Below are positions 11,722 to 21,765 of a stretch of 64,000 nucleotides of DNA, in pieces. The notes beneath the pieces were generated by a model that saw only the letters and a list, made by a program, of their open reading frames with translations, had not been told where the DNA came from and searched no databases. Each line of letters opens with the position of its first letter. Within the stretch, counting starts at the first letter, position 1. The position numbers were made by a program, and so were the translations under genes. This DNA comes from Mixophyes australis (taxonomy: Eukaryota > Chordata > Amphibia > Anura > Limnodynastidae): assembly GCA_036250195.1 (NCBI GenBank), contig JAVHZZ010000011.1:52211311-52275310 (forward strand). Reading direction: 5' to 3'.

Positions 11722-12202
11722 GTAAAAAAAAATTCTAATATGGTTTATATCACACTTTTTGAAATCTCTGACATCCTAAAAATAACAATTGTATTGTGAT
11801 GAAAGTAAAGGCCTGTTTCAGTTTTATAAATATACAAATGCAGGCACCAGATAGTTTGGACTTAAACAAAAGTGTACCTTTGAATTCTGCAAAATTTAAA
11901 TTGTGCTGTAAGGGCTGCCTCTGCCCCTGCTGAGATATCATATGTGACTTTTAGAGCCATAGCACTTTGAAAAGTAATGATGAAGCTTGATTGGTAGAGT
12001 TTTCTTGAGAATAGACCAAACTAGAGGCTTTCCTTTATGTACTACCAGGCCTTAGCTGGGACATGTCTACCTAACCTGAAAAATATTCATTAATCAAGTT
12101 TCATTTCATGCAGAAGGATCAATACATGGAGGAGTTGTCTTTTAAGTATCTTGTAAGTATCTAGTTATGTTATTCCTTTTAGGTTATTGGGGGACCTGTG
12201 TT

Positions 12203-12245
12203 ACTGTTACGGCAACAAATTGTTGAGTTTACTGTTTGAAAGTAT
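12203..12245 (+). pseudogene. Exon-like segment VIGGPVLLLRQQIVEF (copy A, stop inside)
   Basis: Preceded by TTCCTTTTAG (acceptor at 12182). The frame VIGGPVLLLRQQIVEF runs into a stop, then KYR before GTGTGT. Copy B keeps it open as VIGGPVLQLQQEIVNIIAEK followed by YR and GTGTGT (31561-31627). It is probably the next exon of the unidentified gene and is broken in copy A. Confidence 0.35.
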
Positions 12246-12534
12246 AGGTGTGTACAAAGTACAGTCAACTAATTTTTAAATTAAAAATAGCCTAAGGTTG
12301 ATTGCTTTTTCTCTTATATTTTAAACAAAGAAAAAAGACAGGCATTATGGGTTCCTGCATGACCTGCCTTGCAACACTTCTAACCAATGAGATGAAGCCA
12401 ACATTCAGATGTTTATGATTTTTAGTTTACAAAGGAGGTGGTATTTTCATGTTTCATTTGATTACTGTAATTGTGTCTAAATAAATATTAATAATTTATT
12501 TTTGCAAAACTCTTTCACTTTTAACTCTCTGCTG

Positions 12535-12870
12535 CTTTGGACACTGTTGAATACCCTCTTCTCCTACACATCATTGACTCCATTGTCCATCTAGACACAG
12601 TTCTCTCCTGGGTCACTTGCTACCACTCTAACCGCTCCTGTAGTATACCCACCTCTGGCACATTCTCCCTTCCACTCTCACTCTTTAGTGAGGTCTCACA
12701 AGCCTCATTTTTTGGCATAATGTTGTACTTTAATATTGTACAACTCTAGTGTTGGGATACTAATTTGATCATGTGGCCTCCAATACCATCTCTACGCCTA
12801 GGACAGAAAATGTACATTGCTTTTTCTCACCTATTTCTTACAGCACTATCGTTTGAAAACCACTGTCTTT
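12535..12870 (+). pseudogene. L2-clade LINE reverse-transcriptase fragment (copy A)
   Basis: Encodes ALDTVEYPLLLHIIDSIVH, then a TVLSWVTCY-like block, SGTFSLPLSLFSEVSQ and GLQYHLYA-like sequence. These are the palm-domain motifs of L2/CR1-type reverse transcriptase (consensus FDTVDH ... GVPQGS ... YADDTQ). The YADD site is lost here. The same fragment lies at the same place in copy B, so it was captured before the two copies separated. Confidence 0.7.
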
Positions 12871-13518
12871 CTACATTTGCCTCATAGATGTCACATCGTT
12901 AGCTAAAGCAAATCATGTTCTATACAGAGTTCATTCACAGAGTTCATTCTTGTCCCTCATGCCAGAGTCACCAACTGGCCTCCAATCTCACTCACTGTCA
13001 ATAACATCACTCTGTATTGCATTAAATTTAATTTGTCTGTAATTTTTTGATGAGGCTAGAAGAAGCAGATTCCTGAGGCAAAATAGGGCCCAAAAATGTG
13101 TAACTTTAAACCTTATCAAAACCATATGACCAAGTTATATTTTAAATTACAGACACATATTTTAAACCTTAAGTAAATTACTGTATGCTTTTACTGGTAG
13201 TTACCTCAAATGTTACTTTATTTCTACACTTATGTTTACAACTCAGTTTTGACAAAAACTAGCACACTTATAAAACTAGTGCCTGTTATCATTTGCATGC
13301 AGTTAAAGTTTCCTGTTAAAAAGTGCAAAAATTTGCAAATAGTGGAGTACATTTCCCATCGCTCCACCCATCTGTTCTAGGATACGATGAATAAATGACA
13401 GGCAGACATTTTGCATACAGGTGTAGAAAAGATCCGCGAGTGCCGTGAGCATGCCCTCCACTTTCTCAGAGAACTAATCAGAGCGCAGAGTATTGAAGAG
13501 TAAAATCTTGAATTCTAA

Positions 13519-13780
13519 AATAAGGTCTGCAACTTTTGCACGGAAGGAGTTGTAGCTCCTGACCGCGGGCATGGATAGCATGTCCTCAAGGCCAATATAT
13601 TTCTAATGAGCTGAAGCTGCGCACCTATCAAAGGGTCAGCAGATACATTTGGAGACCGTTCCATAGGCGCAGATCGGTCGTTCAGCTCCAGCGTCGCTGG
13701 AGCGATCTTCGCCGCTGCCAGCCCCAGGTCTTAGCTGAGCTTAAAGCAGAAATCAGGAGGTTTACTTCTCGAAAAGCTTA
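13519..13780 (+). pseudogene. Myb/SANT-like DNA-binding exon, copy A (broken)
   Basis: The frame IRSATFARKEL, with a stop directly after, matches the start of the copy B exon (MRSASFVRREL). Downstream the frame reads YIWRPFHRRRSVVQLQRRW, then SDLRRCQPQVLAELKAEIRR. The RRWSDLR...AEIRR block resembles the trihelix/Myb-like proteins encoded next to the nuclease in PIF/Harbinger transposons, where the Myb protein brings the nuclease to the ends. A stop and a frameshift in the first half show decay. The family assignment is inference from a short block and could be wrong. Confidence 0.45.
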
Positions 13781-13948
13781 AATTAATTGCAAATGACATG
13801 GCCTACCCAAACATATCAATCTTTATCCTGATTAGACATGTAACTCCCCTTCCAATGCAACATGCTTTGGGCCCTGTCTCTTAATTTTTGTGGTGGAACA
13901 TTTAGTAACCTTAATGATTAAGGGGCCAAACTCAAGACCAATAACACA

Positions 13949-14019
13949 TGTTTGGAATTCCCACTCAATACCCCAGTGCTGTGAGGCAGAAGTACTACCC
14001 ACTAAGGCAACTTGCTGAC
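13949..14019 (-). other. tRNA-like module 4 (copy A)
   Basis: On the minus strand TTGCCTTAGTGGGTAGTACT is followed by CTGCCTCACAG (tRNA-Val-like anticodon loop with CAC) and a degenerate box B, GAGTGGGAATTCC. It is conserved in copy B at 36461-36530. Confidence 0.45.
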
Positions 14020-14353
14020 ATTACCTTACCAACATTTATAACATTACATACATCTGACACTATTTACGTGGTACGAAATATGTTTGGGAAATAAAGGCAA
14101 ACTTTAGCACTGATTTAAACATTAATAATGACATTTACACATCCATCATCCCAAAACCAACCTTGTTACAGGGCATATGAAAGTGGGGTGTGTCTGTTAA
14201 TTTGTATTCCTTCTATTACTTATTTTCATTAAAACGATATTAAAAAGCATGTTTCACAATGTCAGTTGACATTGTTATCAGACTGGATGTTTCTAATTGA
14301 CAAGCGGGTTGTTTTCTTAGCAATAAACATATGTGTAATATTTATTCAAACAG

Positions 14354-14632
14354 ACCATAGACATCGTGTCCACCAACAACAGGCATTGGAGGAGACCGAG
14401 GAGTCTGGAGAGGAGGTGGTGGAAGCAGCCGAGCAAGGGGAGTAGGCCCCACAGGAGGAAGTTGAGGAGGCAGCAGAAGAGGTAGAGGAGGGCCCACAGG
14501 AGGTGGGGGAGGATGATGCCCCAGAGGAGGAGGTGGAGGAGAAGGCTCCACAGGAACAAGTGGAGGAGGTGGTTGTGGAGGAGGAGGAGGTGTCTGCCAC
14601 ACAGGCAGTGTTGGACTGGGCAATGGGTGAAT
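14354..14632 (+). pseudogene. Glu-rich acidic exon of the large TIR element
   Basis: The acceptor TTCAAACAG precedes a frame HRHRVHQQQALEETEESGEE, continuing with Glu/Val-rich repeats (EEVEEAAEEVEEGPQE...) to VLDWAMGE and a GTAAGC donor at 14633. One stop (GE-stop-APQEE) interrupts it. The proline-rich open frames on the opposite strand are shadows of this exon. Copy B keeps the exon start at 36976. It is plausibly the acidic middle of the same protein as the Myb-like exon. Confidence 0.5.
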
Positions 14633-15026
14633 GTAAGCATTGAACTAAAACACTTTTTGGATTTGTATTCTTTTTCAGTCAGATAGTATTTAAGACCAAA
14701 ACTTGATGACCCACATGCCATTAGGCAAATAGCTAGTTATCCATTCCACATTTTGAAACCATGACCTAATACAATGTGTTGTGGCTTGAAGTAAACACCA
14801 GCCACCACACAAATGTGTATATATAAATGCATCTGCCACTGACAAGTATTACTCCTCTGCCTAGTACTGTTTTTAGTATCACCATTTCTGTCATAGTTAC
14901 GTTAGGTAACACTTCATGTTTCTGGTGATCCCGTCAAATGGGTTAAACAAAGTACACCCTTTTGAAGTAATATATGTTTTAACAATTAGGTAAGCATTGT
15001 GTTTTTTTTGTGTTTTTTTTCTACAG

Positions 15027-15178
15027 CTCAAAAAGACACCCAGGCTGTGGGTGACGTCCCATCACCCTTCAAGGTGGACCTTTTGCATTCGATTGCAAAA
15101 TATATTAAAAAATGTAAAAAATACAGTTGCTTACTGTATTGCTGTTGCAAGCATATGACTAGTTTTTTTTATTTTTGA
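15027..15178 (+). CDS. Probable last exon, open to a stop codon
   Basis: After the TTTTTTCTACAG acceptor the frame reads QKDTQAVGDVPSPFKVDLLH, then SIAKYIKKCKKYSC and a cysteine-rich end before TGA at 15176. It follows the acidic exon and could end the same protein. It was copied once more at about 11357 within the mosaic block, where KAELLHSNAKY replaces KVDLLHSIAKY. Product unknown. Confidence 0.4.
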
Positions 15179-15375
15179 CATTTATGTTTTGTTCAAGTTG
15201 TGATAAAAAAAACAAAGAAAAGTGGAGTGTGTGTGTCTGTTTACATTTAATGTCAACATATGTGTTGTGGTCATTTCAGGCAATAATGAATGGACATTTT
15301 GAACCTAATTTAAAATGTATTTTACATTGGGCACTTTGCACTGCATCTTACTTTATTTCACCATTTTCACAATTA

Positions 15376-15460
15376 TGAGGGCACCACCAACTCTGAGACG
15401 CTGTACAGTCCCTAGGCCAATAGAGCTTACATTGTAACAACACACACACATTGATTGATG
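15376..15460 (-). repeat. L2-type LINE 3'-end fragment (diverged)
   Basis: GACGCTGTACAG and AGAGCTTACATTGTAA match, in the same order, the copy at 29126-29346 (GCGCTGTACAG ... GGAGCTTACAGTCTAA). No TSD was recognised. Confidence 0.4.
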
Positions 15461-15824
15461 AAGTCAAATGTAGTTGAGGGCGGAATTATTTACAAAAAAG
15501 GGGAAGAACATACAAGACAAGATTTGTTCAAAAAAGTGAAACAATAAAAGGAGTAAGTTAGGAGAAAGTAAGTAAGTAAGGAGAAAGAAGGTTTGATAGC
15601 AGGTATATTGAAAAATGTATTTATATTTAAAATTGGGGTAAGACATGTCCTAGAGAAACTTTCACATATATCAGTGTGATACCTGACAAAAAAGAGGCAT
15701 TAGTTTAATTTGGTGCACAAACAACAATTTTGAGTCCACAGTTTTACAAGGTTAAAAGTTCTTCTAATTTAGACTTTATTTATGTTAATGGCCCACAAAG
15801 TGCACGCAGCTAAGGCCAATTTGG

Positions 15825-15893
15825 GGAAACAAACTCATGAACTTAGGCCTCCCAGAGAGAAGCACTAGCCCACTGTGCTGTTGAGGTGTTGTC
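15825..15893 (-). other. tRNA-like module 5 (copy A)
   Basis: On the minus strand CAGCACAGTGGGCTAGTGCTT is followed by AGTTCATGAGTTTGTTTCC. Box A and box B are both degenerate. Confidence 0.35.
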
Positions 15894-16068
15894 TGCATTC
15901 ATTTGTAGGGAATCTGAGTACATAACATACAAGCTGTAGATGATTTTTACTAGAGATGGGCGGACTCGGTTCCCCGAGATCCGAATCCATCCGAATTTAG
16001 CCTATCCCATTATGGAGCCAAGCAGGCTCAGTACTCTCCCGCCCATTCGGAATAAAAATCGAGGCAAA

Positions 16069-16131
16069 ACGTCATTGTGACGTGTTCGTATTTCTGAGCT
16101 CGGTTCTCGCAAGATTTGAAAAGCATAAATA
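16069..16131 (+). promoter_or_regulatory. Promoter module: CRE-like palindrome and TATA-like box (derivative)
   Basis: ACGTCATTGTGACGT (16069-16083) is an inverted pair of TGACGT cores. CATAAATA lies at 16124-16131. The same arrangement occurs in the complete element. Confidence 0.45.
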
Positions 16132-16338
16132 CCAGTCACCACAGCAATCCATCACCATTTGACAGAGGGAGAGAGCAGGGTTAGGTCACACAGGCTATAT
16201 TAGCGCAGGGACAGAGCAATTAGTGTACACATAACTGTTTCTATCCTAATCTCTACAATTATAACATTAATACCATTTGCAATTATTAGAGGAGTATAGA
16301 GGAGGTTTTATTTTCTTTTTTGGGCACTCCAAGTGCTT

Positions 16339-17105
16339 TTGGGGTGTCTCATATTCCCCAGTGTTTTACATTAAATTTTTCTGGCTGTCAAAAAAAAGTC
16401 ATCTTTGTCAGCAATATCTATCTAATACAATATTTTGCACTAGAAGTGATTTGGGGTGTGCAATATTCCCCAGTGTTTTACACTAACTTTTCTGGCTGTC
16501 AAAAAAGTCATCTTTGTCAGCAATATCTATCTAATACAATATTTTGCACTAGAAGTGATTTGGGGTGTCCAATATTCCCCAGTGTTTTACACTAACGTTT
16601 CTGGCTGTCAAAAAAAATAATCTTTGTCAGCAATATCTATCTAATACAATATTTTCCACTAGAAGTGATTTGGGGTGTCCAATATGCCCCAGTGTTTTAC
16701 ACTAACTTTTTAGGTCTGTCAAAAAAAAGTCATCTTTGTCAGCAATATCTATCTAATACAATATTTTGCACTAGAAGTGATTTGGGGTGTCCAATATTCC
16801 CCAGTGTTTTACATTAACGTTTCTGGCTGTCAAAAAAAGTAATCTTTGTCAGCAATATCTATCTAATACAATATTTTGCACTAGAGGTGATTTGGGGTGT
16901 CCAATATTCCCCAGTGTTTTACACTAACTTTTCTGGCTGTCAAAAAAAAGTCATCTTTGTCAGCAATATCTATCTAATACAATATTTTGCACTAGAAGTG
17001 ATTTGGGGTGTCCAATATTCCCCAGTGTTTTACACTAACTTTTCTGGCTGTCAAAAAAAGTCATCTTTGTCAGCAGTATCTATATAAGACAATATTTTCC
17101 ACTAC
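16339..17105 (+). repeat. 5' minisatellite of the hAT derivative, ~112 bp x 7
   Basis: Seven units marked by TTCCCCAGTGTTTTACA near 16358, 16468, 16578, 16690, 16799, 16909 and 17021. Shared core phrases with the 100-bp array of the complete element are TTTGGGGTGTC, TTTCTGGCTGTCAAAA and TGTCAGCA.TATCTA. The units differ by scattered substitutions and A-run length. Confidence 0.9.
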
Positions 17106-17126
17106 TAGTACTTTGGGCTCATTAAA

Positions 17127-17811
17127 ATGGATTCAAAGCAGTCCACATATGAGCAGAATCAGCAACCAGGTTCTGTCACCAGTCCTGATGACAGTGTTCC
17201 TAGTATGTCATCTGGTAAAGGCAATGTAAAAGTACATAGTCTTTTTAAATCAAGGAAAAAAACACACACCCAAAAAAAGTTTACTGTGTTGAAGCGAAAA
17301 AGAAGTGTAACTGATGAAAAGTTAACTGCCGATAAAAAAAAAAATTGCCAACATGCCATTCAACACACGCAGTGGCAAAGAAAGAATGAGGCCTTCGCCT
17401 TTCTCTATTACTGCCAGATCTAAAAATATTACTGAGCCTTCTTGTAAGGTCACTCGTGAGCAAGCAAGACCAAGTAATTTGCAGTCTAAAAGTGGTGCAC
17501 AAAAACTGTTACGCGGGAAAGCCGAGCTGCAAGAAAACAGTAATTAGAGGATAATGTGTGCTCAGAATCAAAAATGACACCAATCCCTGTGGAGAGTCCA
17601 TCCAACAGTGGTATGTCTAATCGTGAGCATTCTGATAATGTACCCATAAAGAAGGGCCCTTTCAGCAGTTCTGCTGATGTGTGCCTGAACAGCCCGAATG
17701 TAGCCGGTGATACACAAATTGAGGATGTCACTTTGGATTTAGAAGAGGATGAGATTTGTGTAGGCGACGAGGGCGCTAATGATGATGTTGATGATTATGA
17801 TGCAGACAGAT
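17127..17811 (+). pseudogene. Truncated hAT transposase N-terminus
   Basis: The ATG at 17127 opens MDSKQSTYEQNQQPGSVTSP, matching MDSKQSTYDLNEQPGSVTSP of the complete transposase. It continues through KKFTVLKRKRSVTDEKL and, after frameshifts near 17345 and 17545, through TPIPVESPSNSGMSNREHSD and the acidic EDEICVGDEGANDDVDD. It stops short of the BED zinc finger. The lost part corresponds to about 49480-51900 of the complete element. Confidence 0.85.
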
Positions 17812-17904
17812 ACAAAATTGCCTTTCTCAATTTCTATTTATATTCTAGATGATATAACGGCTGAATAGTTTTCTATTTTACTCCTAGTAGAGAGGGGATC
17901 TGAT

Positions 17905-18340
17905 GCAGACAGATACCAAACTACCTTGGTTCAATTATTTTTTATATTGTTCAGTCTATCCAGGCTGCTTTTTTTCTATTCAACTACAAGTGGAGGGCGG
18001 GGTGGGTCATAGACAGCCACCAATCTACCTCGGTCCATTTATTTTTTATATTGTTCAGTCTATCCAGGCTGCTTTTTTTCTATTCAACTACAAGTGGAGG
18101 GCGGGGGGGTCACAGACAGCCACCAAACTACCTTGGTCCATTTATTTTTTATATTTTTCAGTCTATCCAGGCTGCTTTTTTTCTATTCAACTACAAGTGG
18201 AGGGCGGGGGGGGGGGGGGGGGGGGTCACAGACAGCCACCAAACTACCTTGGTCCATTTATTCTTTATATTGTTCAGTCTATCCAGGCTTCTTTTTTTCT
18301 ATTCAACTACAAGTGGAGGGGGGGGGGCTATAGAGACAGA
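17905..18340 (+). repeat. 3' minisatellite of the hAT derivative, ~105 bp x 4, with a G20 run
   Basis: Four units carry TTCAGTCTATCCAGGCT near 17951, 18055, 18158 and 18272. Each ends CTACAAGTGGAGGGCGG plus a G-run of variable length; one run reaches 20 G (about 18206-18225). The unit is homologous to the 3' array of the complete element (ACAGTCTATAATGGCTGAAT). Open frames across it are translated repeat, not genes. Confidence 0.85.
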
Positions 18341-19206
18341 AACCAAACTGCCTTTGTCCATTTCTTTAGATATTTAACTATAAGTGTAGGGTGTAATATA
18401 CACCAAAAGACGATGGCTGCATTGCTAATATGCATAGATGGAGAGGAAGACAATATGGTTTGTGTGTAAAATTAATGAAGGCCTACCAGGAATTAAACTG
18501 TTTTTTGGATAATTTATTAGCTTTACAATTACATTACTTATCCAAGAAACAGGTGGAGCACTAAATTTGGTTATTTTATGCACAAAAACATTGATTTTTG
18601 AACAAAATAGCAAAACAAAACAAAACCAAAACCAAAACACGTAATGGCGGTTTGGCAAAACCAAAACCAAAACCAAAACACAACAGTAATCCAGATCCAA
18701 AACCAAAAACAAAACCAAAACACTGGGGTCAGTAAGCATCTCTAATTTTAACAAAAATATTTTGCAGACAATATTTGCACTGACCTCAAAGGAGCATGTC
18801 CCCTCAAGATGAACAACCTCCACCCCAAAAGTCTAAGGACATACATAGTAATAGATGACAGCATGCAGATAATGCAAATGAATGTGCCCTGTGGGGCAGA
18901 TTCATTTTCCACCAAAAGCAGTAAGATTTCAAAATGCTCCTTGTCCTTATACAGTTGCATTTGAGTGGGAGATACATGTAAAATATGTGGACAGATTTAT
19001 CATTGTGGTAGAGCGTGAAAAATCAAGCTATCAAGTGTTTGTGTTTGTGTGTTACATGAAAACCAACCATTACTTTCCTTATTAGGTAACTACTATCCAA
19101 ATACTAGCTCTTGGCAAAAAAAAAATAGGCTGGTTTGGGCAAAGTTCCGGCTGCGTTCCTTTCATTAATGAATAAGGCCCACAAGCTGCACACAGATGCT
19201 AAAGCC

Positions 19207-19273
19207 ATGTTTGATATTCAAACTCATGAAGCCAGTGTTTTGAGACAGAAGTGCTAACCACTAAGGTACCTGT
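19207..19273 (-). other. tRNA-like module 6 (copy A)
   Basis: On the minus strand GGTACCTTAGTGGTTAGCAC (good box A) is followed by GGCTTCATGAGTTTGAATATC (degenerate box B). Confidence 0.45.
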
Positions 19274-19408
19274 GCAGATTGTAACTCTCATAGATTTTGG
19301 ACTAATAAGGAAGAGTACTATTACCTAGCTCTTCCATCTACTGTACACATGCTGTATTGTTGGGCTTCTCACTCTAGTCTCTACAATTTAATTATGTTTC
19401 CAAATAAA

Positions 19409-19477
19409 CGTTGTCTTAGTGGTTAACCAATCCACCTTCCAACAATGCAGTCATGCGTTCGATTCCTGGCTTATGAG
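19409..19477 (+). other. tRNA-like module 7 (copy A, plus strand, best box B)
   Basis: TTGTCTTAGTGGTTAACC (19411-19428) is a good box A. GCGTTCGATTCC (19455-19466) matches box B (GGTTCGANTCC) closely. The segment AATCCACCTTNCAACA is shared with module 1, which lies on the opposite strand near the other end, so modules 1 and 7 form a subterminal inverted pair. Confidence 0.5.
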
Positions 19478-20077
19478 CTTTATCTGTATTGAAGTTGTAT
19501 GTGCTCTATTATGGAAGAGTACACTATGCATTTTGTAAAATAAAAATATAACAATTTTAATAATACGCAAAAGTTTATTGTATGCGCTTATTTAAGTTAG
19601 TGATTCATTATGCAATAAATTTGCATCAACATTCTTAGTTCAAAGCAAACACATTACACGATCTTTCATGCAGGTGTATAAGAAGGTGTGTTGATTTAGT
19701 TGATTACAAAACACTGCAAAGCAATTTTTCTCAGGGTCTCTAAACATGTGAGTGTTAAAATGAATAATTAGATTACAATTTCCTGCATAATACACTCTGA
19801 TTGTGTTTTAACATTTGTAAACAAACCCTTTCCACCTCCCACATTTGGTGTTACGTAACACTTTCCTAAATGAGAAGCTAATCTTAACGTGGACTAAACT
19901 GCTTAAGATCTGTTGCATCTTATATCCCGCTGCGTAAAGGACTGAAGGTGGGTGTATTTTGCAACTTTGCGTTCCTTATTGAATTGCAAATTTCTTATCT
20001 TCCCTGTTTCCTCTTAAACTACTCATCGCAACTTAAGATGAGGAAAAATAAGATTCGATCGCTAATGAATCAGGCCC

Positions 20078-21407
20078 TTTGTAACATATTAGTGTTTCAA
20101 CCAAGCTACAAAATATTGACTTTTGTTCTTGTAAACAGATTATGCATGCATGACCAAAACCAGTACAGATCATCTTCTTTCATAAATTTTTAACTTAGTT
20201 GTCCTTTCCATTTTCACTTTTTTTATTTATTGGCTGGAGATGGTTACAGATTGGAGTTATGTATTGTTATTTTTCTGACCTGTTTTTGTAACAAGGAGTG
20301 ATCTGACACTGAAGTCTACAGAGCTTCCATTCATCTTATAAGCTATTAAAAATATATATGGTGAAGCCTCTTGGTCACCTAATTAGTGTCACTATTAAAA
20401 TACTTGCATATGTACATTTGTAAAAAGAAATATGCATAATTGTATCTTGCTTTACAATATGTTATGCATGGACATACATATATTTTTTGCTGATGTGTGT
20501 AATCCTTCTCTTTATTATGAACATGCACGTCTCTGTGGAAAGGGCACAGAATGTACAATGATCAATTAAAATGGAACAAATAATGAATTAGTATCATCTT
20601 TCCAAAACAGTTTGAAAGGATAAAACCTCGCTGCTGAGTTCAGAATCAATACGTTATTATAAGATTCTGGTATAATAGAACAAATCTCTGCAGAAAGTAA
20701 CAGACAGGGACACAGCCAGTAACCATTAAGCAGTTTTATGCACAGTTAAACTTTTGATGAACACAATGTAATCTGGATTGGTACAGAATTATTTGGGGGC
20801 AAAATAATTTTAATTGAAATCTGCTAATTCAACAGATTTAACTTCAGCATTTTACAAAACAATAGAGATAGCAATAAAGCGTAACTAAAGGGCATAAACT
20901 CTTTAATACTGCCATTCTAATATTTGTTATATACAAAAGAAACTAAGGATACCAATGCTCTCAAAAATACTACATTTCAAAGAAATTTAGACTTAGTGTG
21001 AATAAAACAAAGTTCTATGTGTATGAGATGAAATGTGCAAAATATAATAATAACAATAATAATAATAATAATAATAATAATGCTCTCATCGTGTAATTTT
21101 GACCACTGTTCTTTATCAGTCTATAACTAAAATATAATAATACTGTACATCTTTAGAACAATGAAGATGTCATTCATTAAAGCATAAACAGATGGATAGA
21201 ATTATTCACAATAGACACTGCTCATATGTTTTCTCTTTACACTAATATTTGTGAGCATGTTACAAAAAAATAAAGTTACGAATAAGAGAAACACACAGAA
21301 TAATAAATCCTGTGGTTTAGATCTGAAAAATGCATAATCCGTTTATCGGTTGATATCTTACCTTTACAGTGTTACTGACAGAGTTAATATACCACTATGA
21401 AATAAAG
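20078..21407. other. AT-rich unassigned sequence
   Basis: No coding signal. It includes an (AAT)n microsatellite at 21046-21083. Confidence 0.35.
21046..21083 (+). repeat. (AAT)n microsatellite
   Basis: About 12 units with one AAC interruption. Confidence 0.95.
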
Positions 21408-21765
21408 TCACGGAGACTTGTTTCGGCTAAAATGAAAGGTCAGCAATTTATTGAAATGTTCAATATATTGAGAAGAGGTGGCCAATCTAAGCAGACCAAT
21501 CAGCCCTAGGTCACACCCATGAGCTATAATCTCCGCCTCAATAGATTGGGTATGGCTGAGGCACACCCGTCTTAGCGGAGCCCCATAACCCCGAAGGGGT
21601 ATTCTCACTAATTGCCCAATCCCTTTAGGGGAGAGTGCCTACCACGTCTTGAATGTGACCAATTTGTCCACTGATTGGGCTGCTTACCACCACAGCTGGG
21701 TTCCCGCTAGGAACCCAAACCCACCACCAACTGACCTCTCATAGCCAAAGCACAGAAAATCTGCT

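Larger units (their letters stand above)
15951..18744 (+). mobile_element. hAT deletion derivative (2794 bp) nested in copy A
   Basis: Starts TAGAGATGGGCGG and ends GCATCTCTA. The flanking 8-mers ATTTTTAC (15943-15950) and ATTTTAAC (18745-18752) match at 7 of 8 bases. It keeps the 5' promoter module, a 5' minisatellite, the first fifth of the transposase frame, a 3' minisatellite and the CCAAAA-rich end (18616-18722), all in the order of the complete element at 46513. Everything from just before the BED finger to the transposase C-terminus is deleted. It is therefore non-autonomous, and it inserted after the large TIR element was in place. Confidence 0.9.
8434..20077 (+). mobile_element. Large TIR DNA element, copy A (PIF/Harbinger-like by inference)
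   Basis: The ends are perfect 22-bp inverted repeats (GGGCCTGATTCATTAG... at 8434-8455 and its complement at 20056-20077). Copy B has the same left end at 29406. The interior contains spliced exons (11661, 13519, 14354, 15027), a captured L2 RT fragment, seven tRNA-like modules and a nested hAT derivative (15951-18744). Without the nested insertion the element is about 8.8 kb. Subterminal sequence has repeated TTAAGAAGAGTAGG-type boxes (8655-8730). The flanking bases (GGATATA left, TTTGTAAC right) do not give a clear TSD. The family is uncertain: a Myb/SANT-like exon suggests PIF/Harbinger, but no nuclease (HARBI1-type) exon was identified. Confidence 0.6.

Noticed and set aside
14317..14721. 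Proline/serine/leucine-rich open frames on the minus strand
   Set aside because: They are shadows of the Glu-rich plus-strand exon, which has splice sites and a counterpart in copy B.
17903..18469. 188-codon open frame with Gly runs
   Set aside because: It is a translation of the 105-bp minisatellite and G-runs; no start context or family similarity.
8434..20077. Insertion of the large TIR element into the L1-Tx1 LINE
   Set aside because: The LINE stops exactly at 8434, but I could not find its continuation after 20077, so a simple insertion is not shown.
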